DNA from: Moraxellaceae bacterium
GTDB lineage: Bacteria > Pseudomonadota > Gammaproteobacteria > Pseudomonadales > Moraxellaceae
DNA: 15,740 bases
NCBI GenBank assembly: GCA_014378805.1
Contig: JACMMY010000214.1
Span: forward strand, 1-15,740
Direction of reading: 5' to 3'
Under the pieces are notes generated by a model. The model made no database searches. It was given only the letters and a program-made list of their open reading frames with translations, and was not told the DNA's origin. How positions within the stretch are numbered: position 1 is the first letter of the stretch; each line of letters begins with the position of its first letter. Both the position numbers and the translations under genes were made by a program. This document shows positions 7,361 through 14,051 of the stretch, piece by piece.

Positions 7361-8803
7361 ATGACCACACCTGTGAATACTCCTGCTATGAATAGTAACA
7401 CCGATCAATCGAATGAATCTTCAGGAATGTGGGGCGGTCGCTTTACCGAAGCTACTGATGCCTTCGTTGCTGAATTTACCGCATCTGTGCAGTTTGACCA
7501 ACGCCTTTATCGCCAAGATATCCAAGGCTCGATAGCTCATGCAACGATGCTCGCTTCTGTTGGCGTACTGACCGATGCTGAACGCGACGACATCATCCAA
7601 GGCTTAAACAGCATTCTTGCGGATATCGAAGCGGGTCGTTTTGAATGGCGCATTGACCTTGAAGATGTTCATATGAATATCGAACATCGTCTGACCAACA
7701 TGATTGGCATCACGGGTAAGAAACTTCATACAGGTCGGAGTCGTAATGATCAAGTGGCAACCGATATTCGCCTGTATTTGCGTGATGAAATCGATCAATT
7801 GATGCAACTCTTGGCAAAATTAGAACGTGGCATTTTGTCTTTGGCGACTGCACACACTGACACGATCATGCCTGGTTTCACCCATTTGCAAACGGCTCAG
7901 CCTGTGACTTTTGGTCATCATTTGATGGCGTGGTTTGAGATGTTGTTGCGTGATGGCGAACGCCTGATTGATTTGCGTCGCCGCGTCAATCGCTTACCTC
8001 TTGGCTCTGCAGCTTTGGCAGGAACCACCTATCCAATTAACCGCGAATACACTGCGCAATTGTTGGGCTTTGAAGCGGTTTGTGAAAACTCTCTCGATGC
8101 CGTTTCTGATCGTGATTTTGCGATTGAATTCACCAGCGCCGCTGCACTGATCATGATGCATTTATCCCGCATCAGTGAAGAACTCGTTCTGTGGACATCT
8201 GCGCAATTCCGTTTTGTGCAAATTCCTGATCGCTTCTGCACTGGCTCATCGATCATGCCGCAAAAGAAAAACCCTGATGTGCCAGAATTGATTCGCGGCA
8301 AAAGTGGTCGCGTGTATGGCGATCTCATGAGCTTATTAACGCTTATGAAAGGTCAACCACTCGCATACAACAAAGACAACCAAGAAGACAAAGAGCCTTT
8401 GTTTGATGCGATTGATACCGTGCGTGGTAGCTTGCTCGCTTTTGGTGACATGATTCCTGCGCTGGTGCCAAACATCGAAGTCATGAAAGAAGCTGCGTTA
8501 CGTGGTTTCTCGACTGCAACTGATTTGGCGGATTATTTGGTTAAAAAGAACATCGCTTTCCGCGACGCGCATGAGATCGTTGGTAAAGCTGTTGCACTCG
8601 GTGTTCGTGAAAATCGTGATTTATCTGAACTGACATTGGCTGAACTTCAACAATTCTCAGGTTTAATTACTGAAGATGTGTTTGCTGTTTTGACTTTGAC
8701 AGGTTCTGTTGCCGCGCGTGATCATCTTGGCGGGACTGCTCCACGTCAAGTGAAAGCAGCGATTGCACGTGCTGAAACGAGATTGAAGGATTTGTTGGGA
8801 TAA
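7361..8803 (+). CDS. argH: Argininosuccinate lyase
   Basis: ArgH cleaves argininosuccinate to arginine and fumarate, the last step of arginine biosynthesis, as a cytoplasmic homotetramer. Evidence includes the N-terminal MWGGRF, LEDVHMNIEHRL, HTGRSRNDQVATDIRL, MPGFTHLQTAQPVTFGHH and the fumarase/aspartase-superfamily signature GSSIMPQKKNPD with Ser296-Ser297 in the catalytic loop. The 480-residue length is slightly long because of about 20 low-complexity residues before MWGGRF, as in Acinetobacter. The open frame extends upstream to a TTG at 7316, but that stretch contains the -10 promoter element, so ATG 7361 is preferred. The ribosome-binding site is weak. The gene is monocistronic, with a hairpin at its stop codon. 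Confidence 0.95.
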   Translation: MTTPVNTPAMNSNTDQSNESSGMWGGRFTEATDAFVAEFTASVQFDQRLYRQDIQGSIAHATMLASVGVLTDAERDDIIQGLNSILADIEAGRFEWRIDLEDVHMNIEHRLTNMIGITGKKLHTGRSRNDQVATDIRLYLRDEIDQLMQLLAKLERGILSLATAHTDTIMPGFTHLQTAQPVTFGHHLMAWFEMLLRDGERLIDLRRRVNRLPLGSAALAGTTYPINREYTAQLLGFEAVCENSLDAVSDRDFAIEFTSAAALIMMHLSRISEELVLWTSAQFRFVQIPDRFCTGSSIMPQKKNPDVPELIRGKSGRVYGDLMSLLTLMKGQPLAYNKDNQEDKEPLFDAIDTVRGSLLAFGDMIPALVPNIEVMKEAALRGFSTATDLADYLVKKNIAFRDAHEIVGKAVALGVRENRDLSELTLAELQQFSGLITEDVFAVLTLTGSVAARDHLGGTAPRQVKAAIARAETRLKDLLG

Positions 8804-8820
8804 GCCTTCAAGGCTTATCC
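8798..8820 (+). terminator. Perfect 9-bp hairpin overlapping the argH stop codon
   Basis: GGATAAGCC (8798-8806) and GGCTTATCC (8812-8820) pair perfectly around TTCAA, and the argH TAA lies inside the left arm. No T run follows, so this is not a canonical intrinsic terminator; it may stabilise the 3' end or act with Rho. Confidence 0.45.
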
Positions 8821-8836
8821 ATGACAGGGAAACAAA

Positions 8837-8866
8837 CCATAGGGTGCGCATTGCCGCGCCCTGTGG
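8837..8866. repeat. Imperfect palindrome (AGGGTGCGC...GCGCCCT type)
   Basis: A 30-bp near-palindrome whose core AGGGTGCGCATTGCCGCGCC resembles a dispersed intergenic repeat common in bacterial genomes. It is the first of three palindromic elements in the argH downstream gap. Confidence 0.5.
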
Positions 8867-8870
8867 ACTT

Positions 8871-8901
8871 GGTAGGTTGGTGTTGAGGAACGAAACCCAA
8901 C
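8871..8901. repeat. Dispersed-type repeat with GTTGG/CCAAC ends
   Basis: The stretch GGTAGGTTGG...AACCCAAC has 5-bp inverted ends plus partial inner pairing. Read on the minus strand, it matches the 'GTTGGGTTTCG...CCAACCTACC' type of intergenic repeat that I recall from diverse bacteria. No coding function is apparent. Confidence 0.45.
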
Positions 8902-8966
8902 GATAAGGTAGATGCCCTTCGATTAATTTACAAAATCTGTTTAAGTTAATGATTTTAATACCAGAA

Positions 8967-8984
8967 GGTGGATTGCAATCCACC
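8967..8984. repeat. Perfect 18-bp palindrome GGTGGATTGCAATCCACC
   Basis: The sequence is identical to its reverse complement over 18 bases and is extended on the right by CTACG, recalling the widespread 'CGTAGGGTGGATTGCAATCCACC' intergenic repeat. It could be an operator-like site, but the neighbouring repeats make a dispersed element more likely. The rest of 8821-9037 holds no gene I can support. Confidence 0.6.
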
Positions 8985-9037
8985 CTACGTGGGCTTGCAG
9001 GGGTTAAAAAAAGAATATGGCGCAATAAGATAGCTCC

Positions 9038-9298
9038 TTATGTATCTTTTTTACTCATCTCTGTCGCTATAAGCGCCATACCCCTGCGAACATTTTGTAC
9101 ACGATCAGCAGGTTCTGCATAAAAATATAATGTCGTTGTGAAATCGGACAGGTAACACCAAGAGGCCTTGCCCCCAGGAGTAAGCTGCTCTGGGATAGTT
9201 ATTAGTTGATTTCCACAAACAGGACATAACAATATATGCCCCTCTTTCGCTAAATCCCATATAGCGGAACCTTTTAAGATGGCGAGATCAATTTTCAT
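9038..9298 (-). CDS. Hypothetical 86-residue protein with one CPVC motif
   Basis: I do not recognise this protein. It has a short N-terminal helix-like part, then LLCPVCGNQLITIPEQL with Cys25 and Cys28 in a CxxCG knuckle, and a further Cys48 in ASWCYLSDF. One knuckle is not a full zinc ribbon, so metal binding would need Cys48, His21 or dimerisation. There is no signal peptide or membrane segment. GGGAG lies 7 bases before ATG 9298, a good ribosome-binding site. The stop codon of a broken upstream reading frame directly abuts the ATG, suggesting that the pair was once an operon. It may be an accessory passenger, such as an immunity or antitoxin-like partner of the lost gene, but that is only a guess from context. 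Confidence 0.65.
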   Translation of the reverse strand: MKIDLAILKGSAIWDLAKEGHILLCPVCGNQLITIPEQLTPGGKASWCYLSDFTTTLYFYAEPADRVQNVRRGMALIATEMSKKDT

Positions 9299-9448
9299 TT
9301 ATTTACTCCCGAAAAGGTACTTGCCCTGAGGTAATTTAGGATACGAAGGTTTAACATAATTTTCCCAAATAGCACGCCGCTCTTGAAGGGATAGTCTTCT
9401 ACCATTTCCAACTCTTAAGGCGTAATAAGCCAAAGCACATTGCACCAA
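9299..9448 (-). pseudogene. Remnant of a small gene upstream of the CPVC protein
   Basis: An open stretch of 49 codons from TTG 9448 to TAA 9299-9301 reads LVQCALAYYALRVGNGRR then LSLQERRAIWENYVKPSY and ends LPQGKYLFGSK. It has the look of the C-terminal end of a real protein, with balanced composition and charged helices, and its stop abuts the next gene's ATG. Upstream the same frame is closed by TGA 9449-9451. The frame beside it (DLSDFDWCN over about 9444-9470) is also protein-like, and one added base near 9446 would join the two. No proper start codon and ribosome-binding site are seen. I therefore call it a frameshifted or truncated remnant; the family is unknown. Confidence 0.45.
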
Positions 9449-9494
9449 TCAAAATCTGACAGGTCTACCGAATCTATTTAGAAAATAACCCGCA

Positions 9495-10018
9495 TCATGT
9501 TGAAAGAACCAAATCCCACTCAGCAATCGGTTCATACTCTGCCCCCTCAGAACTCAAACGTGAACGCACCAACGCCAACGTTCCAGCTTGCCAATCTAAA
9601 GTCGGCCAAATTGGTAACGCTGCCTCATGATGTTTGAGCTTACGCGCAAGCGTGACATGTGGTTTGAAGCGATGTTTCTCAACTTGAAAACCAGCCATTT
9701 GCAGACCCGTGCTTAAATTACCTACTAAACGAGTCAATGCAATTGGCTCATCACTCGTGCGTAAACACGCCAAATCAGCCTTACCCCAACATTCGATCTT
9801 ATTGAAATGAAGTGCGATTGGCTCACGCGCCACATCAGCACCAAGCTGACTCAGCAAGCCGATACGATCAGCCGCGATTTCACCCAAAAAATGGAGTGTC
9901 AAATGCAAATTAGAAGCAGGTTGAGGTTTACCGCCAAGCGCAGCCAGCATTGGGTAGTGGCTTGAAACCATTCAATTTGAGTCGCCGCATCAGGCCATAG
10001 TGCAAAGAACAAACGCAT
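9495..10018 (-). pseudogene. thpR: RNA 2',3'-cyclic phosphodiesterase ThpR (LigT family), split by an apparent 1-base frameshift
   Basis: The main open frame (from 9971) has both 2H-phosphoesterase motifs, HLTLHFLG and HVTLAR, and ends EPIAEWDLVLST. Its own first residues, MVSSHYP, do not look like the family. In another frame, starting at ATG 10018, the sequence reads MRLFFALWPDAATQIEWFQATT, the expected ThpR N-terminus. The two join if one base is added at the CCC run at 9952-9954 (giving ATTPMLAALGGKP), which yields 174 residues, the normal family length. The enzyme hydrolyses 2',3'-cyclic phosphate ends of RNA. It is either a recent pseudogene or a homopolymer sequencing error. A shortened protein from 9971 would lack the first beta strand. 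Confidence 0.8.
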
Positions 10019-10136
10019 TATTTATATGGTCTAGGAAAAAGGAATATCTAGACATCCGAAAGACATAGTGTCGCACGATTTAGCGTGAAATTCATCCAGT
10101 AGGATTGATGTGAATCATTCTAATAAGATCAAAAGC

Positions 10137-10192
10137 AAATCCCTCCTAACCTAACTTTCCCCTCCTTCGCAAAGGAGGGTTAGGGAGGATTT
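10137..10192. repeat. Nested inverted repeat in the sbp-thpR gap
   Basis: Outer arms 10137-10151 and 10178-10192 (AAATCCCTCCTAACC and GGTTAGGGAGGATTT) match at 13 of 15 positions. An inner perfect 8-bp hairpin, CCCTCCTT-CGCA-AAGGAGGG, spans 10160-10179. This is the 'AAATCCTCCC...AAGGAGGG' class of dispersed intergenic repeat. It lies 38 bp downstream of the sbp stop and could end that transcript, although the leftward T tail is short. Apart from this element I see nothing in 10019-10229. Confidence 0.6.
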
Positions 10193-10229
10193 TCTTTTAG
10201 AGAAATACTTTTTAAAGACGCTATCCAAA

Positions 10230-11222
10230 TCACTTTGCATAAATCTGATCAAAAACTCCGCCATCCGCAAAATGTACCTTCTGCGCATTGCGCCAGCCAC
10301 CAAACACTTTATCAATGGTGAATAATTTCACTTTAGCGAATTGACCAGCATATTTCGCTGCAACTTTGGGGTCTCGCGGACGGTAGAAATTCTTTGCCAC
10401 AATCTCTTGTCCTTCAGGTGTATAGAGATACTTCAAATACGCTTCGGCGAGCTTACGCGTACCATGTTTATCCACGGATTTATCCACCACCGCAACCGAT
10501 GGTTCAGCCAAAATCGAAATTGACGGCGTCACAATCTCAAACTGATTAGGGCCTAATTCTTTGGTCGCGAGTAACGCTTCATTCTCCCAAGTCAGCAGCA
10601 CATCACCAATGCCACGCTGTGAGAATGTTGTCAGTGAACCCCGAGCACCCGAATCAAGTACTGCCACATTCTTATACAGTTTACCGACAAAATCTTGAGC
10701 TTGCGCAGGTGTTCCACCTTTATTCAACTCATAACCCCACGCGGACAAATACACCCAACGCGGTGCACCGCCTGTTTTTGGGTTTGGGGTAATAATGCTG
10801 ACACCTGGTTTGACCAGATCATTCCAATCTTTAATCTGCTTTGGATTACCTTTACGAACTAAGAAAACAATCGTTGACGTATAAGGCGCAGAATTATTCG
10901 GCAATCGTTTTTGCCAGTCTTTCGCAATCACACCCGTATCACTAATTGCATCAATATCATTTGCCAATGCCAACGTCACCACGTCCGCATCCAAGCCTTC
11001 GATCACAGCGCGGGCCTGTTTGCCTGAACCACCGTGAGATTGTTTGAACTTCACATTTTCGCCAGTTTTGGCTTTCCAATATTTGCCAAATGCGGCGTTG
11101 AAGTCCGTATAAAGTTCACGTGTTGGATCGTAAGAAACATTGAGCAATTCAGTTTCCGCAAATGCAGAAATAGAAAGCGTCAACGCACTCAGCAGCAAAA
11201 TTGTTTGCTTTAAACTCGTCAT
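10230..11222 (-). CDS. sbp: Periplasmic sulfate-binding protein of an ABC transporter
   Basis: The product has 330 residues. The signal peptide MTSLKQTILLLSALTLSISAFA should be cleaved after Ala22. The mature part begins with LLNVSYDPTRELYTDFNAAF and continues with QSHGGSGKQARAVIEGLDADVVTLALANDIDAI, the hallmark sulfate/thiosulfate-binding loop; later GNPKQIKDWNDL, TPNPKTGGAPRW and DVLLTWENEA are all typical of Sbp/CysP. It binds sulfate (or thiosulfate) and hands it to a CysTWA permease, but no permease or ATPase gene is nearby, so it must work with components encoded elsewhere. GGGG 7 bases upstream of ATG 11222 is the likely ribosome-binding site and falls within an inverted repeat. Confidence 0.93.
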   Translation of the reverse strand: MTSLKQTILLLSALTLSISAFAETELLNVSYDPTRELYTDFNAAFGKYWKAKTGENVKFKQSHGGSGKQARAVIEGLDADVVTLALANDIDAISDTGVIAKDWQKRLPNNSAPYTSTIVFLVRKGNPKQIKDWNDLVKPGVSIITPNPKTGGAPRWVYLSAWGYELNKGGTPAQAQDFVGKLYKNVAVLDSGARGSLTTFSQRGIGDVLLTWENEALLATKELGPNQFEIVTPSISILAEPSVAVVDKSVDKHGTRKLAEAYLKYLYTPEGQEIVAKNFYRPRDPKVAAKYAGQFAKVKLFTIDKVFGGWRNAQKVHFADGGVFDQIYAK

Positions 11223-11225
11223 GTA

Positions 11226-11267
11226 GATACCCCTACTTAGAAATCTCTTGAAGACTTACAGGGTATC
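11226..11267 (-). promoter_or_regulatory. Inverted repeat that can sequester the sbp ribosome-binding site
   Basis: GATACCC (11226-11232) and GGGTATC (11261-11267) are perfect 7-bp inverted arms 28 bases apart. In the sbp mRNA the arm nearest the start reads GGGTATC and overlaps the Shine-Dalgarno, so pairing would hide it. It could also be a protein-binding dyad. Regulation is inferred, not shown. Confidence 0.35.
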
Positions 11268-11288
11268 AACTTGGCATTTGCTAAAAAA

Positions 11289-11316
11289 ATAATAAAAAGA
11301 GGTTTGGTTATGCAAA
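11289..11316 (-). promoter_or_regulatory. Candidate promoter of sbp
   Basis: On the minus strand TTTGCA (11311-11316) and TATTAT (11289-11294) are spaced by 16 bases, about 67 bp before the sbp start. The weak -35 would suit an activated promoter (for example by CysB, the usual regulator of sulfate uptake), but I do not claim a CysB site. Confidence 0.3.
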
Positions 11317-11337
11317 AAATGAACTAAGAGAACTACT

Positions 11338-12342
11338 TTAAGTTTTATTATTCAAGCTTTCTGGGGCGACATGCTTTAAACGATTGGCATAACGCTGCGC
11401 CAGCACCGCACAGACCATGAGTTGTAATTGATGAAACAACATCAGTGGCAAAACCAACATGCCAATCGGATGCCCAGCAAAAAGAACTTTGGCCATTGGA
11501 ATGCCGCTAGCCATACTTTTCTTCGAACCACAAAACACGATCGTGATTTCGTCTTCTTTATTGAAACCCAGAAAACGACTGCCATAGGTTGTCAGCAACA
11601 TCATGATCGCCAACAAAATTGCACTCACGACACACACGCCGAGTAACGCATGCAATGGCAACTGATGCCATAGACCTTCCACCACCGCTTCGCTAAAAGC
11701 TGTATACACAACGAGTAAAATAGACCCTTGATCGACAATTTTGACTACAATCGGATGACGTTGAATCGAGCCGTAAATCCAGCGACGCGCGATTTGTCCC
11801 GCAATAAAAGGCACCAGCAACAACATAATAATTTGCAGCACCGCAGACCCAGAATCAATAGCATCCGCACCTGAATGCGGCATAATCAACAGCCCAACCA
11901 TCAGCGGCGTAATGAAAATCCCAATGATGCTGGAAGCAGATGCAGCACAGACTGCAGCAGGAATATTGCCATGAGCAACGGACGTGAAAGCAATGGACGA
12001 TTGCACCGTCGAGGGCAATACGCAAATATAGAGAAAACCGAGATACAGTGCAGGCGTCACCATCGGCTCGAGTAAAGGTCTAAGCACCATCCCTAAGATA
12101 GGAAAAACAGCAAACGTTGCTGCCAAGACCATTAAGTGCAAGCGCCAATGAGTGAGTCCAGCCAATGCCGCTTCACGCGACAGCTTAGCGCCATGTAAGA
12201 AAAATAATAGCCCGATCGCAAGATTGGTTAACTGATTAAAGCCAACCGCAACCTTACCCTGACAAGGCAGCAAGCTGGCAAAAACTACGCTCACAATCAG
12301 CATCAATGTAAAATTATCAGGCAAAAACCGCGGTCGAGTCAT
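11338..12342 (-). CDS. SBF-like (bile acid:sodium symporter family, YfeH type) transporter
   Basis: This is a very hydrophobic 334-residue protein with about ten predicted membrane segments. Family marks are GLLFFLHGAKLS in the second helix region, LPSTVQSSIAFTSVAHGN and AAVCAASASSIIGIFITPLM in the first half, and FCGSKKSMASGIPMAKVLF in the second half. This fits the SBF_like (PF13593) group of the CPA/BASS superfamily, an inner-membrane secondary transporter whose substrate is not known. GGA 8 bases before ATG 12342 supports the start. It lies 36 bp after yciK on the same strand and may be cotranscribed with it; sbp follows after 115 bp that carries its own candidate promoter. Confidence 0.85.
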   Translation of the reverse strand: MTRPRFLPDNFTLMLIVSVVFASLLPCQGKVAVGFNQLTNLAIGLLFFLHGAKLSREAALAGLTHWRLHLMVLAATFAVFPILGMVLRPLLEPMVTPALYLGFLYICVLPSTVQSSIAFTSVAHGNIPAAVCAASASSIIGIFITPLMVGLLIMPHSGADAIDSGSAVLQIIMLLLVPFIAGQIARRWIYGSIQRHPIVVKIVDQGSILLVVYTAFSEAVVEGLWHQLPLHALLGVCVVSAILLAIMMLLTTYGSRFLGFNKEDEITIVFCGSKKSMASGIPMAKVLFAGHPIGMLVLPLMLFHQLQLMVCAVLAQRYANRLKHVAPESLNNKT

Positions 12343-12378
12343 TATCTATTTCCACATCAAACAAAAAACCACAATTAA

Positions 12379-13152
12379 TTACGTCCAATCACCACGCGGC
12401 ACATCTAACGATTGTCCCGTCACGCCATGACTATCACCACCCATCAAATACAAATACGCAGGCATAATATTGTTAGGCGTTGGTAAGGTATCAGGATTCT
12501 CGTGAGGAAACGCAGATGCGCGCATTCTGGTTCGAGTTGCACCAGGATTGAGACAATTAAAACGAATATTGCTATTACCCGCCAACTCATCGGCAAATAG
12601 ACGGCTTAAACCCTCAACACCTTGTTTTGAAATGGCATACGCCCCCCACAATGCACGAACCGTTCGGCCAACACTACTGGTCGTAAAAATCACAGATGCA
12701 TCTTTAGATTCTGTCAACAAAGGCAACAATGCTTGCGTCAATTGAAACGGCGCACGCAGGTTGACATGCATCACTTCATCCCACGTTTCAGGATCATAGG
12801 TTTGTAAGGATGTTAATGGTCCTAGCATCGCAGCATTATGCAAAATGCCATCTAAACGACCGACTTTCTTCTCTATCGTTCGTAGAATCGACAAATAATC
12901 ATCCGGTTTAGCATGAGCTAAATTCAGCGGTAAAAGAGCGGGTTGTGCACCGCCCTGCTGCTCAATTTCATCATAAACCGCCTCTAACTTACTCAAGGTA
13001 CGACCCAGCAGTAGGACCGTTGCACCATATTTGGCATAAGCCAGCGCAGCAGCGCGACCAATGCCGTCACCTGCTCCTGTCACTAAAATCACGCGGTTCG
13101 CCAGCAAATCAGGTGCAGCGTGATACGTCAATAAATCCATCGGCAAGTACAT
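12379..13152 (-). CDS. yciK: YciK-type short-chain dehydrogenase/reductase
   Basis: This 257-residue classical SDR has cofactor motif TGAGDGIG (residues 25-32) and HNAA (105-108). The catalytic residues are Asn131, Ser159 and Tyr172-x3-Lys176 in GAYAISKQG. The GRTLSKLEAV segment at 50-59 has Arg after Gly, suggesting NADP(H) preference. The C-terminus QSLDVPRGDWT is short. YciK is a cytoplasmic oxidoreductase with no established substrate. Start ATG 13152 has AAGGA 7 bases upstream; an internal ATG at codon 5 has no ribosome-binding site. The order ubiG, phosphatase, SDR matches the Pseudomonas ubiG-mupP-yciK cluster, although here 221 bp separate it from mupP. Confidence 0.85.
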   Translation of the reverse strand: MYLPMDLLTYHAAPDLLANRVILVTGAGDGIGRAAALAYAKYGATVLLLGRTLSKLEAVYDEIEQQGGAQPALLPLNLAHAKPDDYLSILRTIEKKVGRLDGILHNAAMLGPLTSLQTYDPETWDEVMHVNLRAPFQLTQALLPLLTESKDASVIFTTSSVGRTVRALWGAYAISKQGVEGLSRLFADELAGNSNIRFNCLNPGATRTRMRASAFPHENPDTLPTPNNIMPAYLYLMGGDSHGVTGQSLDVPRGDWT

Positions 13153-13373
13153 AATACGATCCTTTATGAGCTGCTACATTTTTTAATCAAGCATTAAAAA
13201 ACAATCATACTTAGCCAGAATTTTGGATAAGAAATCTATCTCTAAAAGAGTGATACTTTTGCGCCCTCCCCACGTAGAGGCAGGAGTTCATAGCAAACGC
13301 ATGAATCAGTATAAGATTGATGATCAGCTTATCCTAGATTGAGGTGACTTATGCAACGTCCGCACCAAATCTT
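13153..13373. other. 221-bp gap between mupP and yciK with an AT hairpin
   Basis: No gene is supported here. An AT-only inverted repeat, TTTTTTAAT (13179-13187) and ATTAAAAAA (13193-13201), lies about 30-50 bp before the yciK start and could be a weak hairpin or part of its promoter. A TATGAT-like -10 is nearby on the minus strand without a good -35. Independent transcription of yciK is likely from the gap length. Confidence 0.35.
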
Positions 13374-14051
13374 TTAAGCCACGAGTAATGTATTTAATTC
13401 ACTTGCATGCTGAATAATAAAATCTGCTTGCCAACTCGCCAAATCACCTGCCAACGCTGGCGGTAAATAACCATAGGCTGCAAGCACAGTTTTCATGCCT
13501 GCGGCACGACCTGCATCAATATCTCGCGGATGATCGCCGACGTAGATAATATGCTCTGGCATAACCCCCAGAATCGAAGCCGCTAAATACATCGGTTCTG
13601 GATCAGGCTTGCTTAGTTTCACATCATCAGGACAAACCAACACCGCACAACGTGAAGTCAAATGCAACGCATCCAGTAACGCCACCGACAAACTACGCGG
13701 TTTATTGGTCACGATACCCCACGGAATCTGCCGCGCCTCCAAGTCAAGCAGCACGTCATTCATGCCGTCAAATAAGGTCGTATCCACTGCAATATTTGCC
13801 GCATAGCGTCGCAAAAATTCATTGCGATAGCGTGTCAGTTCTGGACTATTGTCATCCAATTCAGGATGAAACAAGCGTACCATCGCAACAGAACCTTCAG
13901 AAACCTGTACACGTATTTCTGCATCCGCTATTGGCTCGACATTCGACTCAATGCACAACTCTTTAATAATACGAATAAAATCAGGCGCAGTATCAATTAA
14001 GGTACCATCTAAATCGAATAAAACCGCTGCTATTTCCTCAAGTCCGCTCAT
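13374..14051 (-). CDS. mupP: HAD phosphatase, probably N-acetylmuramic acid 6-phosphate phosphatase MupP
   Basis: This 225-residue HAD-superfamily enzyme has nucleophile motif FDLDGT (Asp13, Asp15), a helical cap, motif II VTNK (Thr115), motif III Lys148 in KLSKPDP and motif IV VGDHPRDIDAG (Asp173, Asp177). By sequence it resembles phosphoglycolate phosphatase (Gph) and would often be labelled so. The position directly after ubiG and before yciK is that of Pseudomonas mupP, which dephosphorylates MurNAc-6-P to feed the AmgK/MurU peptidoglycan recycling route that bypasses de novo MurNAc synthesis. The ATG overlaps the ubiG stop (ATGA, 14048-14051), so translation is coupled. Gph remains the alternative. 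Confidence 0.72.
   Translation of the reverse strand: MSGLEEIAAVLFDLDGTLIDTAPDFIRIIKELCIESNVEPIADAEIRVQVSEGSVAMVRLFHPELDDNSPELTRYRNEFLRRYAANIAVDTTLFDGMNDVLLDLEARQIPWGIVTNKPRSLSVALLDALHLTSRCAVLVCPDDVKLSKPDPEPMYLAASILGVMPEHIIYVGDHPRDIDAGRAAGMKTVLAAYGYLPPALAGDLASWQADFIIQHASELNTLLVA

Noticed and set aside
8663..9025. 120-codon leftward reading frame over the argH end and the downstream repeats
   Set aside because: It runs antisense to argH and through palindromic repeats, with no recognisable protein character or ribosome-binding site.
9003..9048. Small inverted repeat AAGATA/TATCTT and a T7 run after the CPVC gene
   Set aside because: The hairpin overlaps the stop codon and is 6 bp, and the T run (minus strand) is about 14 bases further on, so it is not a credible intrinsic terminator.
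8798..10229. Search for CRISPR arrays, tRNA genes, integrase or transposase genes in the accessory-looking region
   Set aside because: No regularly spaced direct repeats, cloverleaf sequences or recombinase motifs were seen; only palindromes and gene remnants.
13340..13376. GAGGTG followed by ATG and eight codons (MQRPHQIF) on the + strand
   Set aside because: It looks like a translation start, but the frame closes at once at the mupP 3' end and no rightward gene follows, so it is chance or an unrecognisable relic.
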